Source: a bacterium
GTDB taxonomy: Bacteria > Campylobacterota > Campylobacteria > Campylobacterales > Sulfurimonadaceae
Assembly: GCA_018822665.1 (NCBI GenBank)
Contig: JAHJJX010000029.1
Span: 1-64,000, forward strand
Direction of reading: 5' to 3'
Length of the DNA stretch: 64,000 bases
Below the pieces are notes generated by a model. The model had not been told where the DNA came from. It ran no database searches and was given only the letters and a program-made list of their open reading frames with translations. The position numbers were made by a program, and so were the translations under genes. Below are positions 12,119 through 22,982 of the stretch, in pieces (the first letter of the stretch is position 1; the number at the start of each line of letters is the position of its first letter).

Positions 12119-13510
12119 ATGATTCGTTGGTGGACATTAGTTTTTATTTTTTCAATATCTCTTCATGCTTTATCAGACAGTGAAGTTTTAAAACGAGCTG
12201 ACGGTTTTATGCAAACCGGAACTAAGAGTGATCAGTTTCGTGCATATAATGATTATAAAAATTTGTACCTTCGTGCAATTATGTCGAATGATGACAAACT
12301 AAGATTTCACTCTTTGCAGGGTATTGTAAGCAGTGGAAGAAAGCTTCATATAGATGTTTCCCAATATTCAAAAGAGCTTTCATCAGATGATTTTACGCAT
12401 TCCTATCAGCAGCCCATATCTAAGTCTATCAGCAAAACAAAAGATAATGAAAATATTAAAGTTACGTCTTCTAATAAACTTGAATCAGTTTTATGGAAAG
12501 ATGAAAGATTAGTATTAAAATTTGACAATGAATTAGCACTAAAGCAGATAAACTATTTTACACTTTATGATTCAAAAAATCAAAAATATAAATATGTTTT
12601 TGATATACATGCTTCCATGCTGAGTAAATCTAAAAATCTTAGAAAAGATGGAATAACCAGAATAAAAGTTGCTCAATATGATTCAAGTACTATCCGTCTT
12701 GTTATAGAAAATAATGAGAAACTTGACGTGAAGTTTAAAAATGAAAATAATGAATTAATTATTAATATTGAATTTATATCTCAATCATCCACGGATGAGG
12801 CTGAAAAAATTGTTACTCCTACTAGAGTTGATAGAAATAAAATAATAGTAATTGATGCAGGGCATGGCGGAAAAGACCCAGGAGCAGTTGGCTATAAAAG
12901 ATATAGAGAAAAAGTCATTGTCCTTCAAATCGCACAAGAACTCAGTGATATTTTGAGGGTGCGCGGCTATCAAGTTTATATGACGAGAAATAGTGATACA
13001 TATACAAAATTAAGCTATAGAACCGAGTATGCAAATGAGAAAAATGCAGATATATTCGTTTCTATACATGCAAATGCAGCTCCTGAAAAAAATGCAGACA
13101 AAGCGCAAGGAATAGAGTGTTACTTTTTATCACCGTCTCGTTCAGATAGGGCAACAAGTGTTGCGGAAAAAGAAAACTCTGCTGATATGAGCGATATGAA
13201 TAAATACGGAAAAGAGAGTTTTTTAAATTTTTTAAATCACCATAAAATTTTAGCATCAAACAAGTTGGCTATAGATTTGCAAAGAGGAATGCTATCATCT
13301 GCAAATAAATTATATTCGAATGTGCATGATGGTGGAGTAAGAGAGGGGCCTTTTTGGGTTTTGGTAGGAGCACAAATGCCGGCTGTCTTAGTCGAAGTAG
13401 GTTTTATTACACATAAAACAGAAGCAATCAGATTAGTAGATTCAGAATATCAAAATAAATTAGCGCTTGGGATGGCTGATGGAATAGAGAGATATTTTAA
13501 AAATAACTAA
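12119..13510 (+). CDS. N-acetylmuramoyl-L-alanine amidase (AMIN plus amidase_3)
   Basis: IVIDAGHGGKDPGAVG, VSIHANA, VLVEVGFITH motifs. Confidence 0.94.
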   Translation: MIRWWTLVFIFSISLHALSDSEVLKRADGFMQTGTKSDQFRAYNDYKNLYLRAIMSNDDKLRFHSLQGIVSSGRKLHIDVSQYSKELSSDDFTHSYQQPISKSISKTKDNENIKVTSSNKLESVLWKDERLVLKFDNELALKQINYFTLYDSKNQKYKYVFDIHASMLSKSKNLRKDGITRIKVAQYDSSTIRLVIENNEKLDVKFKNENNELIINIEFISQSSTDEAEKIVTPTRVDRNKIIVIDAGHGGKDPGAVGYKRYREKVIVLQIAQELSDILRVRGYQVYMTRNSDTYTKLSYRTEYANEKNADIFVSIHANAAPEKNADKAQGIECYFLSPSRSDRATSVAEKENSADMSDMNKYGKESFLNFLNHHKILASNKLAIDLQRGMLSSANKLYSNVHDGGVREGPFWVLVGAQMPAVLVEVGFITHKTEAIRLVDSEYQNKLALGMADGIERYFKNN

Positions 13511-14583
13511 TCTTCTCTTTTATATTCCAAATCACCGGCAACAGATTCTTTATCGTTAATTATTTTTTCTATTTGTATTTTAACTTTGTCATAACGAAAT
13601 TGTTCTTTAAATCCAACAATTCTTCCACCCGCAGCGTTTGGATGGCCACCACCGTTTGTCCACTCTTTTGAAATTTGTGAAACACTCACTTGATTGTTTG
13701 CTCTGAGGCTCATTGCCCCGCGAAAGCTTACATCCACAATAAAATCATACTCCGGATAAGCCACTAAAAATCCATTTCCGATAATAGATGTATTTCCGAC
13801 TCCATAACTCAAAAAACCACGATACCCTTTGTAATATATTGTCATTTCATTTCTTTTCGTGCCCAGAAGTTCTACAATAAATCTTGTCGCTAAATTGTCT
13901 AGAGTATCATTATTTTCTTTTTTAAAAAAAGTTTTTTTAAGCGAGTGAATTTTTTCATCGAGTAAAATAGGTGCATCATCTTCATCTATAAGTTTCGTTG
14001 CCTCATGAAGCAAGGACAATTTGTATTCTCTATCTTCATGGTTAAACATAACTCTATTGAGCTCTCTTGTTTCAGTTACAAGCCTCATACAAACTTTTCC
14101 ATATTCAAAGTTTGCATATTCCTCCTGTTTCCATAAATCAACCGCATTTACAATGTCTACATATTTGCGCATCCAAGAGGGTTCATTAATATTAAAATGT
14201 TCTTTTGCATAATCATATGTAATTTTAGTTGCAGATCTTGATACATCAAGATAATACCACTCATATTTATTTGCACTCTCCTCACCGCTTCCGTGGTGAT
14301 CTAGCAGAGTTAATTTTATATTATGACTATGATTATTAAGTTTAATCACTTCATTATTAAGCCATTTTGATTCATCATTGCTAAGATTCAAATCTGTAAT
14401 TAAAATAACTATCTTTCCCTTATCATGCTTTATATTTTCCAGTATTTCATTTAATCTTTCTTTTACTTCCGCACCATAATTTGCATTATAGTTAAATATT
14501 TTATATGGTGTATATCGCATAATAAGCTGGCAGCTGTACCCATCTAAATCAATATGTGATAAGTGGTGAATTGTTTCTTGCAT
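13507..14583 (-). CDS. DHH family phosphoesterase
   Basis: HLSHIDLDGYSCQ, LLDHHGSGE and GGGHPNAAGG motifs. Confidence 0.9.
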   Translation of the reverse strand: MQETIHHLSHIDLDGYSCQLIMRYTPYKIFNYNANYGAEVKERLNEILENIKHDKGKIVILITDLNLSNDESKWLNNEVIKLNNHSHNIKLTLLDHHGSGEESANKYEWYYLDVSRSATKITYDYAKEHFNINEPSWMRKYVDIVNAVDLWKQEEYANFEYGKVCMRLVTETRELNRVMFNHEDREYKLSLLHEATKLIDEDDAPILLDEKIHSLKKTFFKKENNDTLDNLATRFIVELLGTKRNEMTIYYKGYRGFLSYGVGNTSIIGNGFLVAYPEYDFIVDVSFRGAMSLRANNQVSVSQISKEWTNGGGHPNAAGGRIVGFKEQFRYDKVKIQIEKIINDKESVAGDLEYKRED

Positions 14584-14642
14584 TTTTTTCCTTAATTTAG
14601 AGTACCTACGAAAAAATTATAGCTTTTTTATAAGTACGTATC

Positions 14643-16811
14643 TTATTCTATTGAGATTGAACCCATAACTTCAAATGTTGCACTAGAGTCTATCTCGGCA
14701 TGTGAAAGTGTTACCACATCTAAAGAAAATCTTTCAAAAATTTCTGCGACGGCACGACGGAGCTGAGGATCGACTATGATGACAACCGGAGAAATTCCTT
14801 TTTGTAATAATTCAGCAGCTTTTTTACTCGTTGCCTGAATCAGTTTATTTATTTCACCCACATTTAAAAGAAGACTTCTTGTCCCGTCTTGTTCCCTTGA
14901 TTTTTCTAACATCATCTGTTCGGATGATGTGTCAAAAGTTAAGAGTCTGATAACCCCGTCATCGGATGAATACATTTGCGTTATTATTCGAGATAATTTT
15001 GCTCGAACTTGTTCTGTGATTAAATCAACATTTTTTGTAAACTCTGCTATGTCGGCAATAGTTTCCAAAATAGTGAGCATATCTTTCAAAGGTATTTTTT
15101 CATGCAAAAGAGCCTTGAAAATTCTTTGAATCAAGCCAATACTTGCAACTTTTAATACATCTTCAATAATAACCGGAAAATCAGCTTTAATTTTATTAAC
15201 AAGAGTTTGAACTTCTTGTCTTGTTAGCAAGTCTTCAGCATTTCTTTTAATAAGTTCACTCATATGTGTGGAAATTACGGTTGCTGGATCAACTACAGTG
15301 TATCCGTTTATTATAGCATCTTCTTTTTGTTCTGCCAAAATCCACATAGCATCTAATCCAAAGGCCGGCTCTTTTGTCGGTTCACCTTTAATCTCTCCTG
15401 TGGCCATTCCGCTATCCATTGCTAAAAATTTATCCGGCATAATTTTCCCTTCACCGATAGAGATGCCTTTGAGTAAAATTTGATACTGGTTTGGTTGGAG
15501 ATGCAGATTATCGCGTATCCTAACTTGCGGCATCAAAAATCCAAAATCCGAGGCTATCTTTCTTCTCATTGAACGAATTCTCTCTAGTAAATCTCCGCCT
15601 TGGGAATTGTCTGCTAGACGTATAAGCTGATAACCAAGCGTTAGCTCAAGCATTTCCACTTTTAAGATATCTTCTAGTGCAGATTCTTCTTCTTTTGCAA
15701 TCTCTTCATTTGTTTTCTTTGGTTTTATGGCTGAGCGTTCTTTTTCTTGTTGTTCTTTTGTTTTTTGACCTAAAATATTTTCAACATCAAGTATGCTTAA
15801 TTCACCTCTTTCATATTTATAAATAGAATAGCCAAGCAACGCAAAGATAATACCAACAAGCCCCATAGAAGCGGTTGGAAGCCCGGGAACAAGAGCAAAT
15901 AAAATCATAATGAATCCGACTATCATCATAATTTTTGCATTTCCCATCATTTGATTAATCGTGCCCTCAGCAAAGTTGTCACCATCGCTTGAAGAACGGG
16001 TAATCATAATGCCGGTGGCTGTTGAGATGATAAGTGCAGGGATTTGGCCGACTAAACCATCTCCAATTGTCAAAAGAGTAAAGGTTGAAGCACTATCACC
16101 AACACTCATTCCGTGCTGAAACACCCCTATTAAAAATCCGCCTATGATGTTAATAAGGGTAATGATAATACCGGCTACCGCATCCCCTTTTACAAATTTA
16201 CTAGACCCGTCCATTGCTCCGTAAAAATTTGCGTCCTGCAAAATTTCAGCTCTTCTTTTTTTGGCTTGTGCATCATCAATGAGTCCCGCATTTAAGTCAG
16301 CATCAACAGCCATCTGTTTCCCCGGCATGGAGTCGAGCACAAAACGAGCTGCGACTTCCGCAACTCTGGTTGAACCTTTTGTAACAACCATAAAATTGAT
16401 AAGCACTAAGATAGAAAAAAGGATAATACCTATGACATAATTTCCGCCAACAACAAAATTGCCAAAACTGCTGATAATATCGCTAACGGCATCCGGACCT
16501 TCATGTCCATGGCTTAAAATCATTCTTGTTGTTGCTATATTTAAAGATAATCTGAAAAGAGTAACAATAAGTATAAGTGTTGGAAAAGTTGTTAAATCGG
16601 TTGGCTTTGGAACGTAAAGTGATATTAGCAAGATTAAAACAGCAATAGCCATTGAAATAGTTAGTAAAATATCAAGCATACCCGAAGGCAGAGGAACGAT
16701 AATAATTGCCAAAATAGCCATAACAAAGATGACAACACTTAAATCTTTTTGCCCGAGAAGGAAGTTTAAGCTTGTGCCGACTTGTTGTTTAAAGGTAAGT
16801 TTTCTTGCCAA
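14643..16811 (-). CDS. flhA: flagellar export apparatus protein FlhA
   Basis: 722 aa, multi-TM N-terminus, conserved FHIPEP-region residues ([29 protein letters not shown]). Confidence 0.96.
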   Translation of the reverse strand: MARKLTFKQQVGTSLNFLLGQKDLSVVIFVMAILAIIIVPLPSGMLDILLTISMAIAVLILLISLYVPKPTDLTTFPTLILIVTLFRLSLNIATTRMILSHGHEGPDAVSDIISSFGNFVVGGNYVIGIILFSILVLINFMVVTKGSTRVAEVAARFVLDSMPGKQMAVDADLNAGLIDDAQAKKRRAEILQDANFYGAMDGSSKFVKGDAVAGIIITLINIIGGFLIGVFQHGMSVGDSASTFTLLTIGDGLVGQIPALIISTATGIMITRSSSDGDNFAEGTINQMMGNAKIMMIVGFIMILFALVPGLPTASMGLVGIIFALLGYSIYKYERGELSILDVENILGQKTKEQQEKERSAIKPKKTNEEIAKEEESALEDILKVEMLELTLGYQLIRLADNSQGGDLLERIRSMRRKIASDFGFLMPQVRIRDNLHLQPNQYQILLKGISIGEGKIMPDKFLAMDSGMATGEIKGEPTKEPAFGLDAMWILAEQKEDAIINGYTVVDPATVISTHMSELIKRNAEDLLTRQEVQTLVNKIKADFPVIIEDVLKVASIGLIQRIFKALLHEKIPLKDMLTILETIADIAEFTKNVDLITEQVRAKLSRIITQMYSSDDGVIRLLTFDTSSEQMMLEKSREQDGTRSLLLNVGEINKLIQATSKKAAELLQKGISPVVIIVDPQLRRAVAEIFERFSLDVVTLSHAEIDSSATFEVMGSISIE
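14697..14707 (+). repeat. GGCATGTGGAA motif copy (1 mismatch), inside flhA
   Basis: GGCATGTGaAA. Confidence 0.6.
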
Positions 16812-16815
16812 CTTC

Positions 16816-17220
16816 TTACTCTTCTAAGATATCTGCTAGGGTTAAGTCTGCTAAAAATGTATCTATTTTTCCCTGAAGTTTATTCAAAAAAGGCCAGATA
16901 GAACAAATATTTGCCTTTTCGGAGGGGCAGTTATTTATAGAAGGTGCACAATCAAATACTGCGGGAGCTTTACCTTCCACGGAAGACATGACATTTAACA
17001 TATTTATTTCTCTTGGGTGCAAAGCAAGGCTGAAGCCTCCGTTAACACCCTTGTAAGATTTTAAAATATTACTTTTTGCAAGTGCCTGCAAAATTTTTGC
17101 CAAAAAGCTTTTGGAGATTGAAAGTTCACGGGATAAGGTTTCACTATCCATAGGTGAATTTGCTTTGGATAAAACAATAAGAGATAAAATCGCATATTCA
17201 CTAGCGCGTGTTATTAGCAT
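16816..17220 (-). CDS. Rrf2 family transcriptional regulator
   Basis: N-terminal wHTH plus three-cysteine segment [19 protein letters not shown]. Confidence 0.9.
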   Translation of the reverse strand: MLITRASEYAILSLIVLSKANSPMDSETLSRELSISKSFLAKILQALAKSNILKSYKGVNGGFSLALHPREINMLNVMSSVEGKAPAVFDCAPSINNCPSEKANICSIWPFLNKLQGKIDTFLADLTLADILEE

Positions 17221-17399
17221 TTAGGTTACTTTGGATTAATTTTCGTAGATTATATCCAAAGAACTTGAAATTTCTATTGATTAAAGCAGCGCTCTATTTA
17301 AATATCAAATAAAATAAAGGATAATTTGGATAAAATTTCGCTTCAACTTTATGTAAACGTACATATATGTTAGATTATGATACCCATCAGGAGGCTATT

Positions 17400-17675
17400 A
17401 TGGCTTTAGATTCGGCTAAAAAATTAGAGATTATTGCAAAATATGGTCGCAAAGAGAATGATACTGGTTCAAGTGAAGTTCAAATTGCATTATTAACTAC
17501 GCGTATTGCAGAGTTAACAGAACACCTTAAGAGTTTTAAAAAAGACCATGCTTCAAGATTGGGCCTTTTAAAATTAGTAGGTCAGCGTCGTCGTTTAATG
17601 GGTTATTTCAAACGTACGAATAAAGAAGCTTACCTTAAATTAGTACAAGATTTAGGTATTCGCGACAATATCTAA
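17400..17675 (+). CDS. rpsO: 30S ribosomal protein S15
   Basis: [30 protein letters not shown]; start MALDSAKK. Confidence 0.97.
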   Translation: MALDSAKKLEIIAKYGRKENDTGSSEVQIALLTTRIAELTEHLKSFKKDHASRLGLLKLVGQRRRLMGYFKRTNKEAYLKLVQDLGIRDNI

Positions 17676-17693
17676 AGTCAACACTTTTTCTTT

Positions 17694-17720
17694 AAAAAAA
17701 GTCCTTTTTGGACTTTTTTT
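17694..17720 (+). terminator. Rho-independent terminator downstream of rpsO
   Basis: AAAAAAAGTCC-TTTTT-GGACTTTTTTT hairpin with T tract. Confidence 0.85.
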
Positions 17721-17771
17721 GCGTAGAGTAATCTACACCTACTTTCAAATCAATCTATACATTTCAAAAAA

Positions 17772-18488
17772 CTAAAGAAAAATTTCTATAGCTCTTTTTA
17801 AATCTTCCGGAGTATCTATCCCAAAACCGGTACTTGCAACCTTAACCATGGTTATTTTTTTTCCATGATAGATTGCACGGAGTTGTTCGAGTTTTTCTAT
17901 GTCTTCTATAGGGGCATCACTCAAATTACAAAATTCTTTTAAACTTTTTTTACTAAAGCCATAAATTCCTATGTGTCCAAAATATGTGGCTTCCCCGCCA
18001 CGGTTGTACGGTATGCAGGCGCGAGAAAAATAGATTGCATTATCGTCATGGTCTAAAACAACTTTCACAAGATTGGGATCTTGGGCTGATTCTGCATTGA
18101 TTGCATTGTAACAACTTCCCATGATAAACGGCTCATTGTTTTTTTGAAGAGATTTTAATTTTGATAGAAGGGACTCAACAACCTCCGGTTCAATAAAAGG
18201 CTCATCCGCTTGAACATTGATGATGAGCTCATCATCAGGCAGTTTGAGTATATTGGCGCACTCATTGATTCTGTCTGTTCCGCTTTTGTGTGTTGTGGAA
18301 GTAAGCATCGCTTCTATTCCATATTCTCGGCATGTACTGATTATAAGTTCATCGTCTGCAGCAACTACGACTCTGTCTAAGTGGGCTACTGCTTTTGCAG
18401 TTCTTACAACCATAGGCAAACCGCCAATATCGGCTAATACTTTTTGAGGAAATCTTGTTGATGCTAATCGCGCTGGAATAATTATCAT
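17772..18488 (-). CDS. kdsB: 3-deoxy-manno-octulosonate cytidylyltransferase
   Basis: IIPARLASTRFPQKVL, NVQADEPFI motifs. Confidence 0.95.
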   Translation of the reverse strand: MIIIPARLASTRFPQKVLADIGGLPMVVRTAKAVAHLDRVVVAADDELIISTCREYGIEAMLTSTTHKSGTDRINECANILKLPDDELIINVQADEPFIEPEVVESLLSKLKSLQKNNEPFIMGSCYNAINAESAQDPNLVKVVLDHDDNAIYFSRACIPYNRGGEATYFGHIGIYGFSKKSLKEFCNLSDAPIEDIEKLEQLRAIYHGKKITMVKVASTGFGIDTPEDLKRAIEIFL

Positions 18489-18537
18489 TTAAACCCTTTA
18501 AGATATAATTACGCAATTATACTCAAAAAGGTGTTGG

Positions 18538-19233
18538 ATGCTACTTTATCAGCCCGAAGATGGTTATTGTTACAATAGCGATTCTGTCTTTTTATATGAT
18601 TTTATATCATCTTTTAAACCTCGTGGTAAAGTACTTGATGTCGGTGCAGGTTGTGGAGTCGTAGGGCTTTTAGTTGCCAGAGATAATCCAAAAGTTGAAC
18701 TCGAAGCAGTTGAAAAGCAAGAAGCTTTTGTACATTATGCAATCACAAATGCACGAGTAAACAAGATAGATTACAAGATGCATCCAAGTGACTTTTTAAA
18801 ACTTGATGAGGCAACAAAGTATAATTATATTATCTCAAATCCACCTTTTTATCATGAAGGTGTTTCTCGAAGTGAAAATGAAATGTTGCTCAATGCAAGA
18901 TATAATATTAATTTACCATTAAGAGATTTTTTTAAAAAGGTTTCTCGTCTTTTAAAGCCGAATTCTCATTTCATATTTTGTTATGATGCGTCTCAATTTG
19001 GCTTGATATGTGCTGAACTTGAGAGAGTAAAGTTAAGAGTGGTTGATGCGCAGTTTGTGCATCCTAAAATAGATAAAAAGGCATCTTTGGTGATGTTACA
19101 TGTTAGAAACGGCTCAAAATCATTAATGAAAGTATGGCCGCCATTTATAAGTTTTGATGGTAATGAATTTTCAAAAATGGCACAAATAATTTATAAAAAA
19201 GCTTCAACACAGAGTATTAAATGTCAGATTTAG
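18538..19233 (+). CDS. tRNA1(Val) adenine methyltransferase-like SAM methyltransferase
   Basis: VLDVGAGCGVVGLL SAM motif and NPPFY catalytic motif. Confidence 0.85.
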   Translation: MLLYQPEDGYCYNSDSVFLYDFISSFKPRGKVLDVGAGCGVVGLLVARDNPKVELEAVEKQEAFVHYAITNARVNKIDYKMHPSDFLKLDEATKYNYIISNPPFYHEGVSRSENEMLLNARYNINLPLRDFFKKVSRLLKPNSHFIFCYDASQFGLICAELERVKLRVVDAQFVHPKIDKKASLVMLHVRNGSKSLMKVWPPFISFDGNEFSKMAQIIYKKASTQSIKCQI

Positions 19234-19601
19234 TAAAAAAAGAGGGATTCCCATATTCCTTTAATTCATCTGCATGTTCCACATGCCAAGGAAAATGTTG
19301 TACCGGCGAGAGCGGGTATGTTTATGTGAATAAAGAAGAGATAGAAAATATCGCCAATTTAATAGATTTTGAAGTTGAAGATTTTATGGATCATTATCTT
19401 ATTAAAAATGGGTACAGATACTCATTGCGAGAGATAAATGTTAACGGCTCCCATGAATGTATATTTTATGACAGTGAATCCAACGGATGTATCATTTATC
19501 AAGCGCGACCTTCTCAGTGTATCACGTTTCCATTTTGGGATTATTATAAAAATAGAGTGGATGAATTGAAGCAAGAATGCCCGGGTATCGTAGATGTATA
19601 G
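19221..19601 (+). CDS. YkgJ family cysteine cluster protein
   Basis: CSTCQGKCCTG and C...IYQARPSQCITFPFW motifs. Confidence 0.88.
   Translation: MSDLVKKEGFPYSFNSSACSTCQGKCCTGESGYVYVNKEEIENIANLIDFEVEDFMDHYLIKNGYRYSLREINVNGSHECIFYDSESNGCIIYQARPSQCITFPFWDYYKNRVDELKQECPGIVDV
19277..19287 (-). repeat. GGCATGTGGAA motif copy (exact), inside YkgJ-family gene
   Basis: TTCCACATGCC on + strand. Confidence 0.95.
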
Positions 19602-20874
19602 GATTTTATTTCTTTTCATTTTAGTACTTTTTTTTGGCGGCTGCGTAGGAAGTACGCCAAAAGTAATACAGGCAAATCAAAAAGTATTTGAAGATGAAGA
19701 TGCGTATATTCTTTTTGCATTAAGAGCAGAGCAGTTAAAAGAGCATAAGGCATCTGCAAGCATCTTTAACACGCTTTATGAAAAATCTGGGAAAAAAGAG
19801 TATATTTACCGTTCTTTGCAAAATGATTTGGTTGCGGGAGATAATGAAAACGTCGTAAAAAGAATCGATGAGATTACAAAAGGCGCGTTAGATGATTTTA
19901 TTCTCATGAGACTCAAAATTGTCGCATTGGCAGGACTTGAAATGCTTGAAAAAGCTAAAAATCTTGCTCTGTCTTTGGTGGAGTCTTCCCATGAAGTAGA
20001 TGACTACATCTTAGTGAGTGATATTTATGTAAAAGAAAAAAAATTCGATACCGCTCTTAAATATTTAGAGAGTGCGTATGCAAAAAACTATAATGAAAAA
20101 ATTCTTGATAAGATGTCCATTATTTTGTATGTTAATTTACAAAGAAAAAGTGAAGCAATAGCCCAGCTGGAAACACATGCTCGCATGCATAGCTGTTCGG
20201 TTCTTATTTGTTCAAGACTCATCGGATTTTACAGCAATGAAAACGATATAGAGGGGCTGTTGTCAGTCTATTTAAGACTTTATGAACTGGAATCAAACGA
20301 AGAGATAGCAAAAAAAATTATTCAAATTTATCAATATAAAAAAGAGTACATACAATTGATGGATTTTTTGGAACAAAGCAATACAGACGATGCTTTACTT
20401 TTGCAACTCTATACAAGTGCTAAAAACTATAAAAAAGCAGCAGATTTGGCCGATAAACTTTATACATTTACAGGTGAAATAAATTATTTAGGGCAAAGCG
20501 CAATTTTTGAATATGAAAGCAGTGTAGATAAAAATGACGGGTCAATGCATACGAGAGTATTGGAAAAATTGAAAAAAGTTTTGCTTCAGGAAGAAAATTC
20601 ACTTTATCTCAATTATTATGGATATATAATGATAGACCATAATATTGATGTAAAGTCAGGTATTGAATATATTCAAAGAGCTTTAAACTTTGAGCCAAAT
20701 TCAGCCTATTATCTAGATTCTCTTGCGTGGGGATATTATAAACTTGGAAACTGTGTGAAAGCTAAAAAAATAATGGATAAGGTTGTAAAGCTTGAGGGCG
20801 GAAACGACAAAGAGGTCGTGTCTCATATTGAGAGTATCGATAACTGTTTAAAACTTAAAAAAGGTAAAAAATGA
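19594..20874 (+). CDS. TPR-repeat lipoprotein
   Basis: Lipobox LFFGGC; C-terminal TPR-like repeats. Confidence 0.75.
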   Translation: MYRILFLFILVLFFGGCVGSTPKVIQANQKVFEDEDAYILFALRAEQLKEHKASASIFNTLYEKSGKKEYIYRSLQNDLVAGDNENVVKRIDEITKGALDDFILMRLKIVALAGLEMLEKAKNLALSLVESSHEVDDYILVSDIYVKEKKFDTALKYLESAYAKNYNEKILDKMSIILYVNLQRKSEAIAQLETHARMHSCSVLICSRLIGFYSNENDIEGLLSVYLRLYELESNEEIAKKIIQIYQYKKEYIQLMDFLEQSNTDDALLLQLYTSAKNYKKAADLADKLYTFTGEINYLGQSAIFEYESSVDKNDGSMHTRVLEKLKKVLLQEENSLYLNYYGYIMIDHNIDVKSGIEYIQRALNFEPNSAYYLDSLAWGYYKLGNCVKAKKIMDKVVKLEGGNDKEVVSHIESIDNCLKLKKGKK

Positions 20875-21656
20875 TTTTAGATGACATTATAAAAAAAACC
20901 AAAGAGGATTTACTCAAAAGGGAAAAAGAGTTTTCATTGGACTGGTTAGGTCGTTCGTTAGCGTTTAATGCAAGAGCTCCAAGAGATGTTATTCCGTATT
21001 TAAAAGCAACAGAAGAAGACCCGTATAGAATTATTGCGGAAGTTAAAAAAGCTTCTCCTTCCAAAGGTGTTATTCGTGAAAATTTTGACCCCCTTGCCAT
21101 AGCTCAAAGCTATGAAAGGGGAGGGGCTAGTGCCATCTCTGTTTTAACCGAACCACATTTTTTTCAAGGTTCATTGGATTACCTTGGGGGCATTAGAAGA
21201 TATGTAGGCATTCCACTTTTGAGAAAGGATTTTATCGTTTCAAAATATCAGATTTTAGAAGCTATGGTTCACGGGGCTGATTTTATTTTGCTCATCGCTG
21301 CCGCACTGAGTAAAAAAGACTTAAAAGATTTGCTGAATTATACAAGACACTTGGGAATGGAAGCTTTGGTTGAGGTGCATGATAAGTCAGACCTTATAAA
21401 AGCAATCTATGCTGGGAGTGATATTATAGGGATAAATCATAGAAATTTACAAACTTTCGAGATGAATATGAACTTATGTTATGAGTTGATTCCTATGATT
21501 CCAAACGGAAAAATTATTGTAGCCGAGAGCGGAATTTATGAGCATGGACAGCTGGAAGATTTATCTAAGGCAGGAGTAGATGCATTTTTGGTCGGTGAAT
21601 CTTTGATGAGGCAAGACAATGAAGAAGAGGCTCTTAAAAAATTAAAATTCGGTTGA
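20871..21656 (+). CDS. trpC: indole-3-glycerol phosphate synthase
   Basis: [39 protein letters not shown] motifs. Confidence 0.96.
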   Translation: MILDDIIKKTKEDLLKREKEFSLDWLGRSLAFNARAPRDVIPYLKATEEDPYRIIAEVKKASPSKGVIRENFDPLAIAQSYERGGASAISVLTEPHFFQGSLDYLGGIRRYVGIPLLRKDFIVSKYQILEAMVHGADFILLIAAALSKKDLKDLLNYTRHLGMEALVEVHDKSDLIKAIYAGSDIIGINHRNLQTFEMNMNLCYELIPMIPNGKIIVAESGIYEHGQLEDLSKAGVDAFLVGESLMRQDNEEEALKKLKFG

Positions 21657-21702
21657 TAGGAACTTTAGAAGTTTCTAAAAGTATTTTTTCGTTTGAATTA
21701 CG

Positions 21703-21727
21703 GGCATGTGGAAGTGTTCCACATGTC
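21703..21727. repeat. Head-to-head pair of the 11-bp motif, hairpin between convergent trpC and yqeY
   Basis: GGCATGTGGAA-gtg-TTCCACATGtC; 11-bp arms with a single G-T pairing, 3-nt loop. Confidence 0.9.
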
Positions 21728-21744
21728 GAAGAATCGGAGGCAGT

Positions 21745-22188
21745 TTAGGCTAAAAGTGTTTTTACACATTCATTGATTCTTTTTCCATCCGCGCGGCCAG
21801 CTAATTCTTTTGAGGCGACGGCCATGATTTTACCCATATCCTTAACACTTAGCGCCCCTACTTTTTTGATAATTTCATGAAGGGCGGAGGTAAGTTCTTC
21901 ATCCGTTAATTGCAGAGGAAGATAAGGGGTGTATACTTTTATCTCATTGAGTTCGATTTGTAATAAATCATCTCTGCCGGCATCTCTGTATTGTGTTGCG
22001 GCATCATCTCTTCTTTTTATTTGAGTTTGAATAATTTTTATTATATCATCATCGTTTAATTCTTTTCTCTCATCCACTTCTATCTGCTTAAAAGCACTTG
22101 TTAATAAACGAAGAGCATCTCTTTTTTTTGTATCTTTTGCTTTCATAGCATCTTTTATATCTTGATTGATTATTTCTCTTAAAGACAT
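21745..22188 (-). CDS. GatB/YqeY domain-containing protein
   Basis: MSLREIINQDIKDAMKAKDTKKRDALRLL N-terminus, C-terminal VKDMGKIMAVASKELAGRADGKRIN. Confidence 0.92.
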   Translation of the reverse strand: MSLREIINQDIKDAMKAKDTKKRDALRLLTSAFKQIEVDERKELNDDDIIKIIQTQIKRRDDAATQYRDAGRDDLLQIELNEIKVYTPYLPLQLTDEELTSALHEIIKKVGALSVKDMGKIMAVASKELAGRADGKRINECVKTLLA

Positions 22189-22200
22189 GAATTATATTCC

Positions 22201-22218
22201 TTGGAACTATTTTTGCTA
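22201..22218 (+). promoter_or_regulatory. Sigma-54 (RpoN) promoter upstream of flgH
   Basis: TTGGAACTATTTTTGCTA; GG and GC elements separated by exactly 10 nt, about 42 nt upstream of the flgH ATG. Confidence 0.85.
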
Positions 22219-22259
22219 GTATTATATCTGAATAAGATACTACTATCAAAGAGAAGGCA

Positions 22260-22982
22260 ATGCTAAAACTTTTTTTAATATTTTTAACATCTTTATATGC
22301 TATACTTTTTTTCACGGGATGTACAGCTAACTTAACTGATCCGGAAATAGACTTTGAGCCTCCGGTCTATGTAGAACAAATGCCCTCTTATGAGGACATC
22401 AACGACTTTGTTTCAACGGGCAGTATCTTTGGTCAAGGCGACAATCCGCTCTTTTCAGACCATAAGGCTATGCATGTAAACGACATCGTCAGAGTGGTAA
22501 TTTCTGAAACGACAAAAAGCTCGAGCACAGGAGCAAAGCAGTTAAGTGAAGCCGATAGTACAAACTTGGGCGGCGGTGTTTTTGCGACAGGCGGACTTAA
22601 CCCCGCGATGCAGGCAAATACTGCAAACTTGTCAGGTTTAACAAATGTAGGCTTTTCCAGTGCGACAACCAATTCCTTTAAAGGAGCCGGAAGCGCTACA
22701 AAAGATGCATCATTTACTACTACGGTTTCAGCCAGAATAGTAAAAGTGTTGCAAAATGGAAATTATTTTATTTCAGGTAAAAGAGAGATATTGGTTGATG
22801 ACCAAAAGCAGGTTATTCAAATAAGCGGTGTTATCCGCCCTTATGACATAGATCAATACAACAAGATAGACTCTGCTCAAATGAGTGAAGCAAAAATACT
22901 TTATAAAACACAGGGAGATGTGGATCGTGCAACAAAACAAGGTTGGGGAACCAAAATTATTCAAGCTATTTGGCCATTTTAG
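22260..22982 (+). CDS. flgH: flagellar L-ring protein FlgH
   Basis: Lipobox FTGC, VNDIVRVVISETTKSSSTG, GKREILVDDQKQVIQISGVIRPYDI. Confidence 0.94.
   Translation: MLKLFLIFLTSLYAILFFTGCTANLTDPEIDFEPPVYVEQMPSYEDINDFVSTGSIFGQGDNPLFSDHKAMHVNDIVRVVISETTKSSSTGAKQLSEADSTNLGGGVFATGGLNPAMQANTANLSGLTNVGFSSATTNSFKGAGSATKDASFTTTVSARIVKVLQNGNYFISGKREILVDDQKQVIQISGVIRPYDIDQYNKIDSAQMSEAKILYKTQGDVDRATKQGWGTKIIQAIWPF

Noticed and set aside
11730-12137. 135-aa minus-strand ORF opposite the nitronate monooxygenase gene
   Set aside because: Antisense shadow ORF; the plus-strand frame has clear family motifs.
18326-18336. GGCATGTAC in kdsB, GCATGTAGAA near 25673, and CTCCACATCC near 39466 as motif copies
   Set aside because: Two or more differences from the core; within what chance could yield, so not counted.
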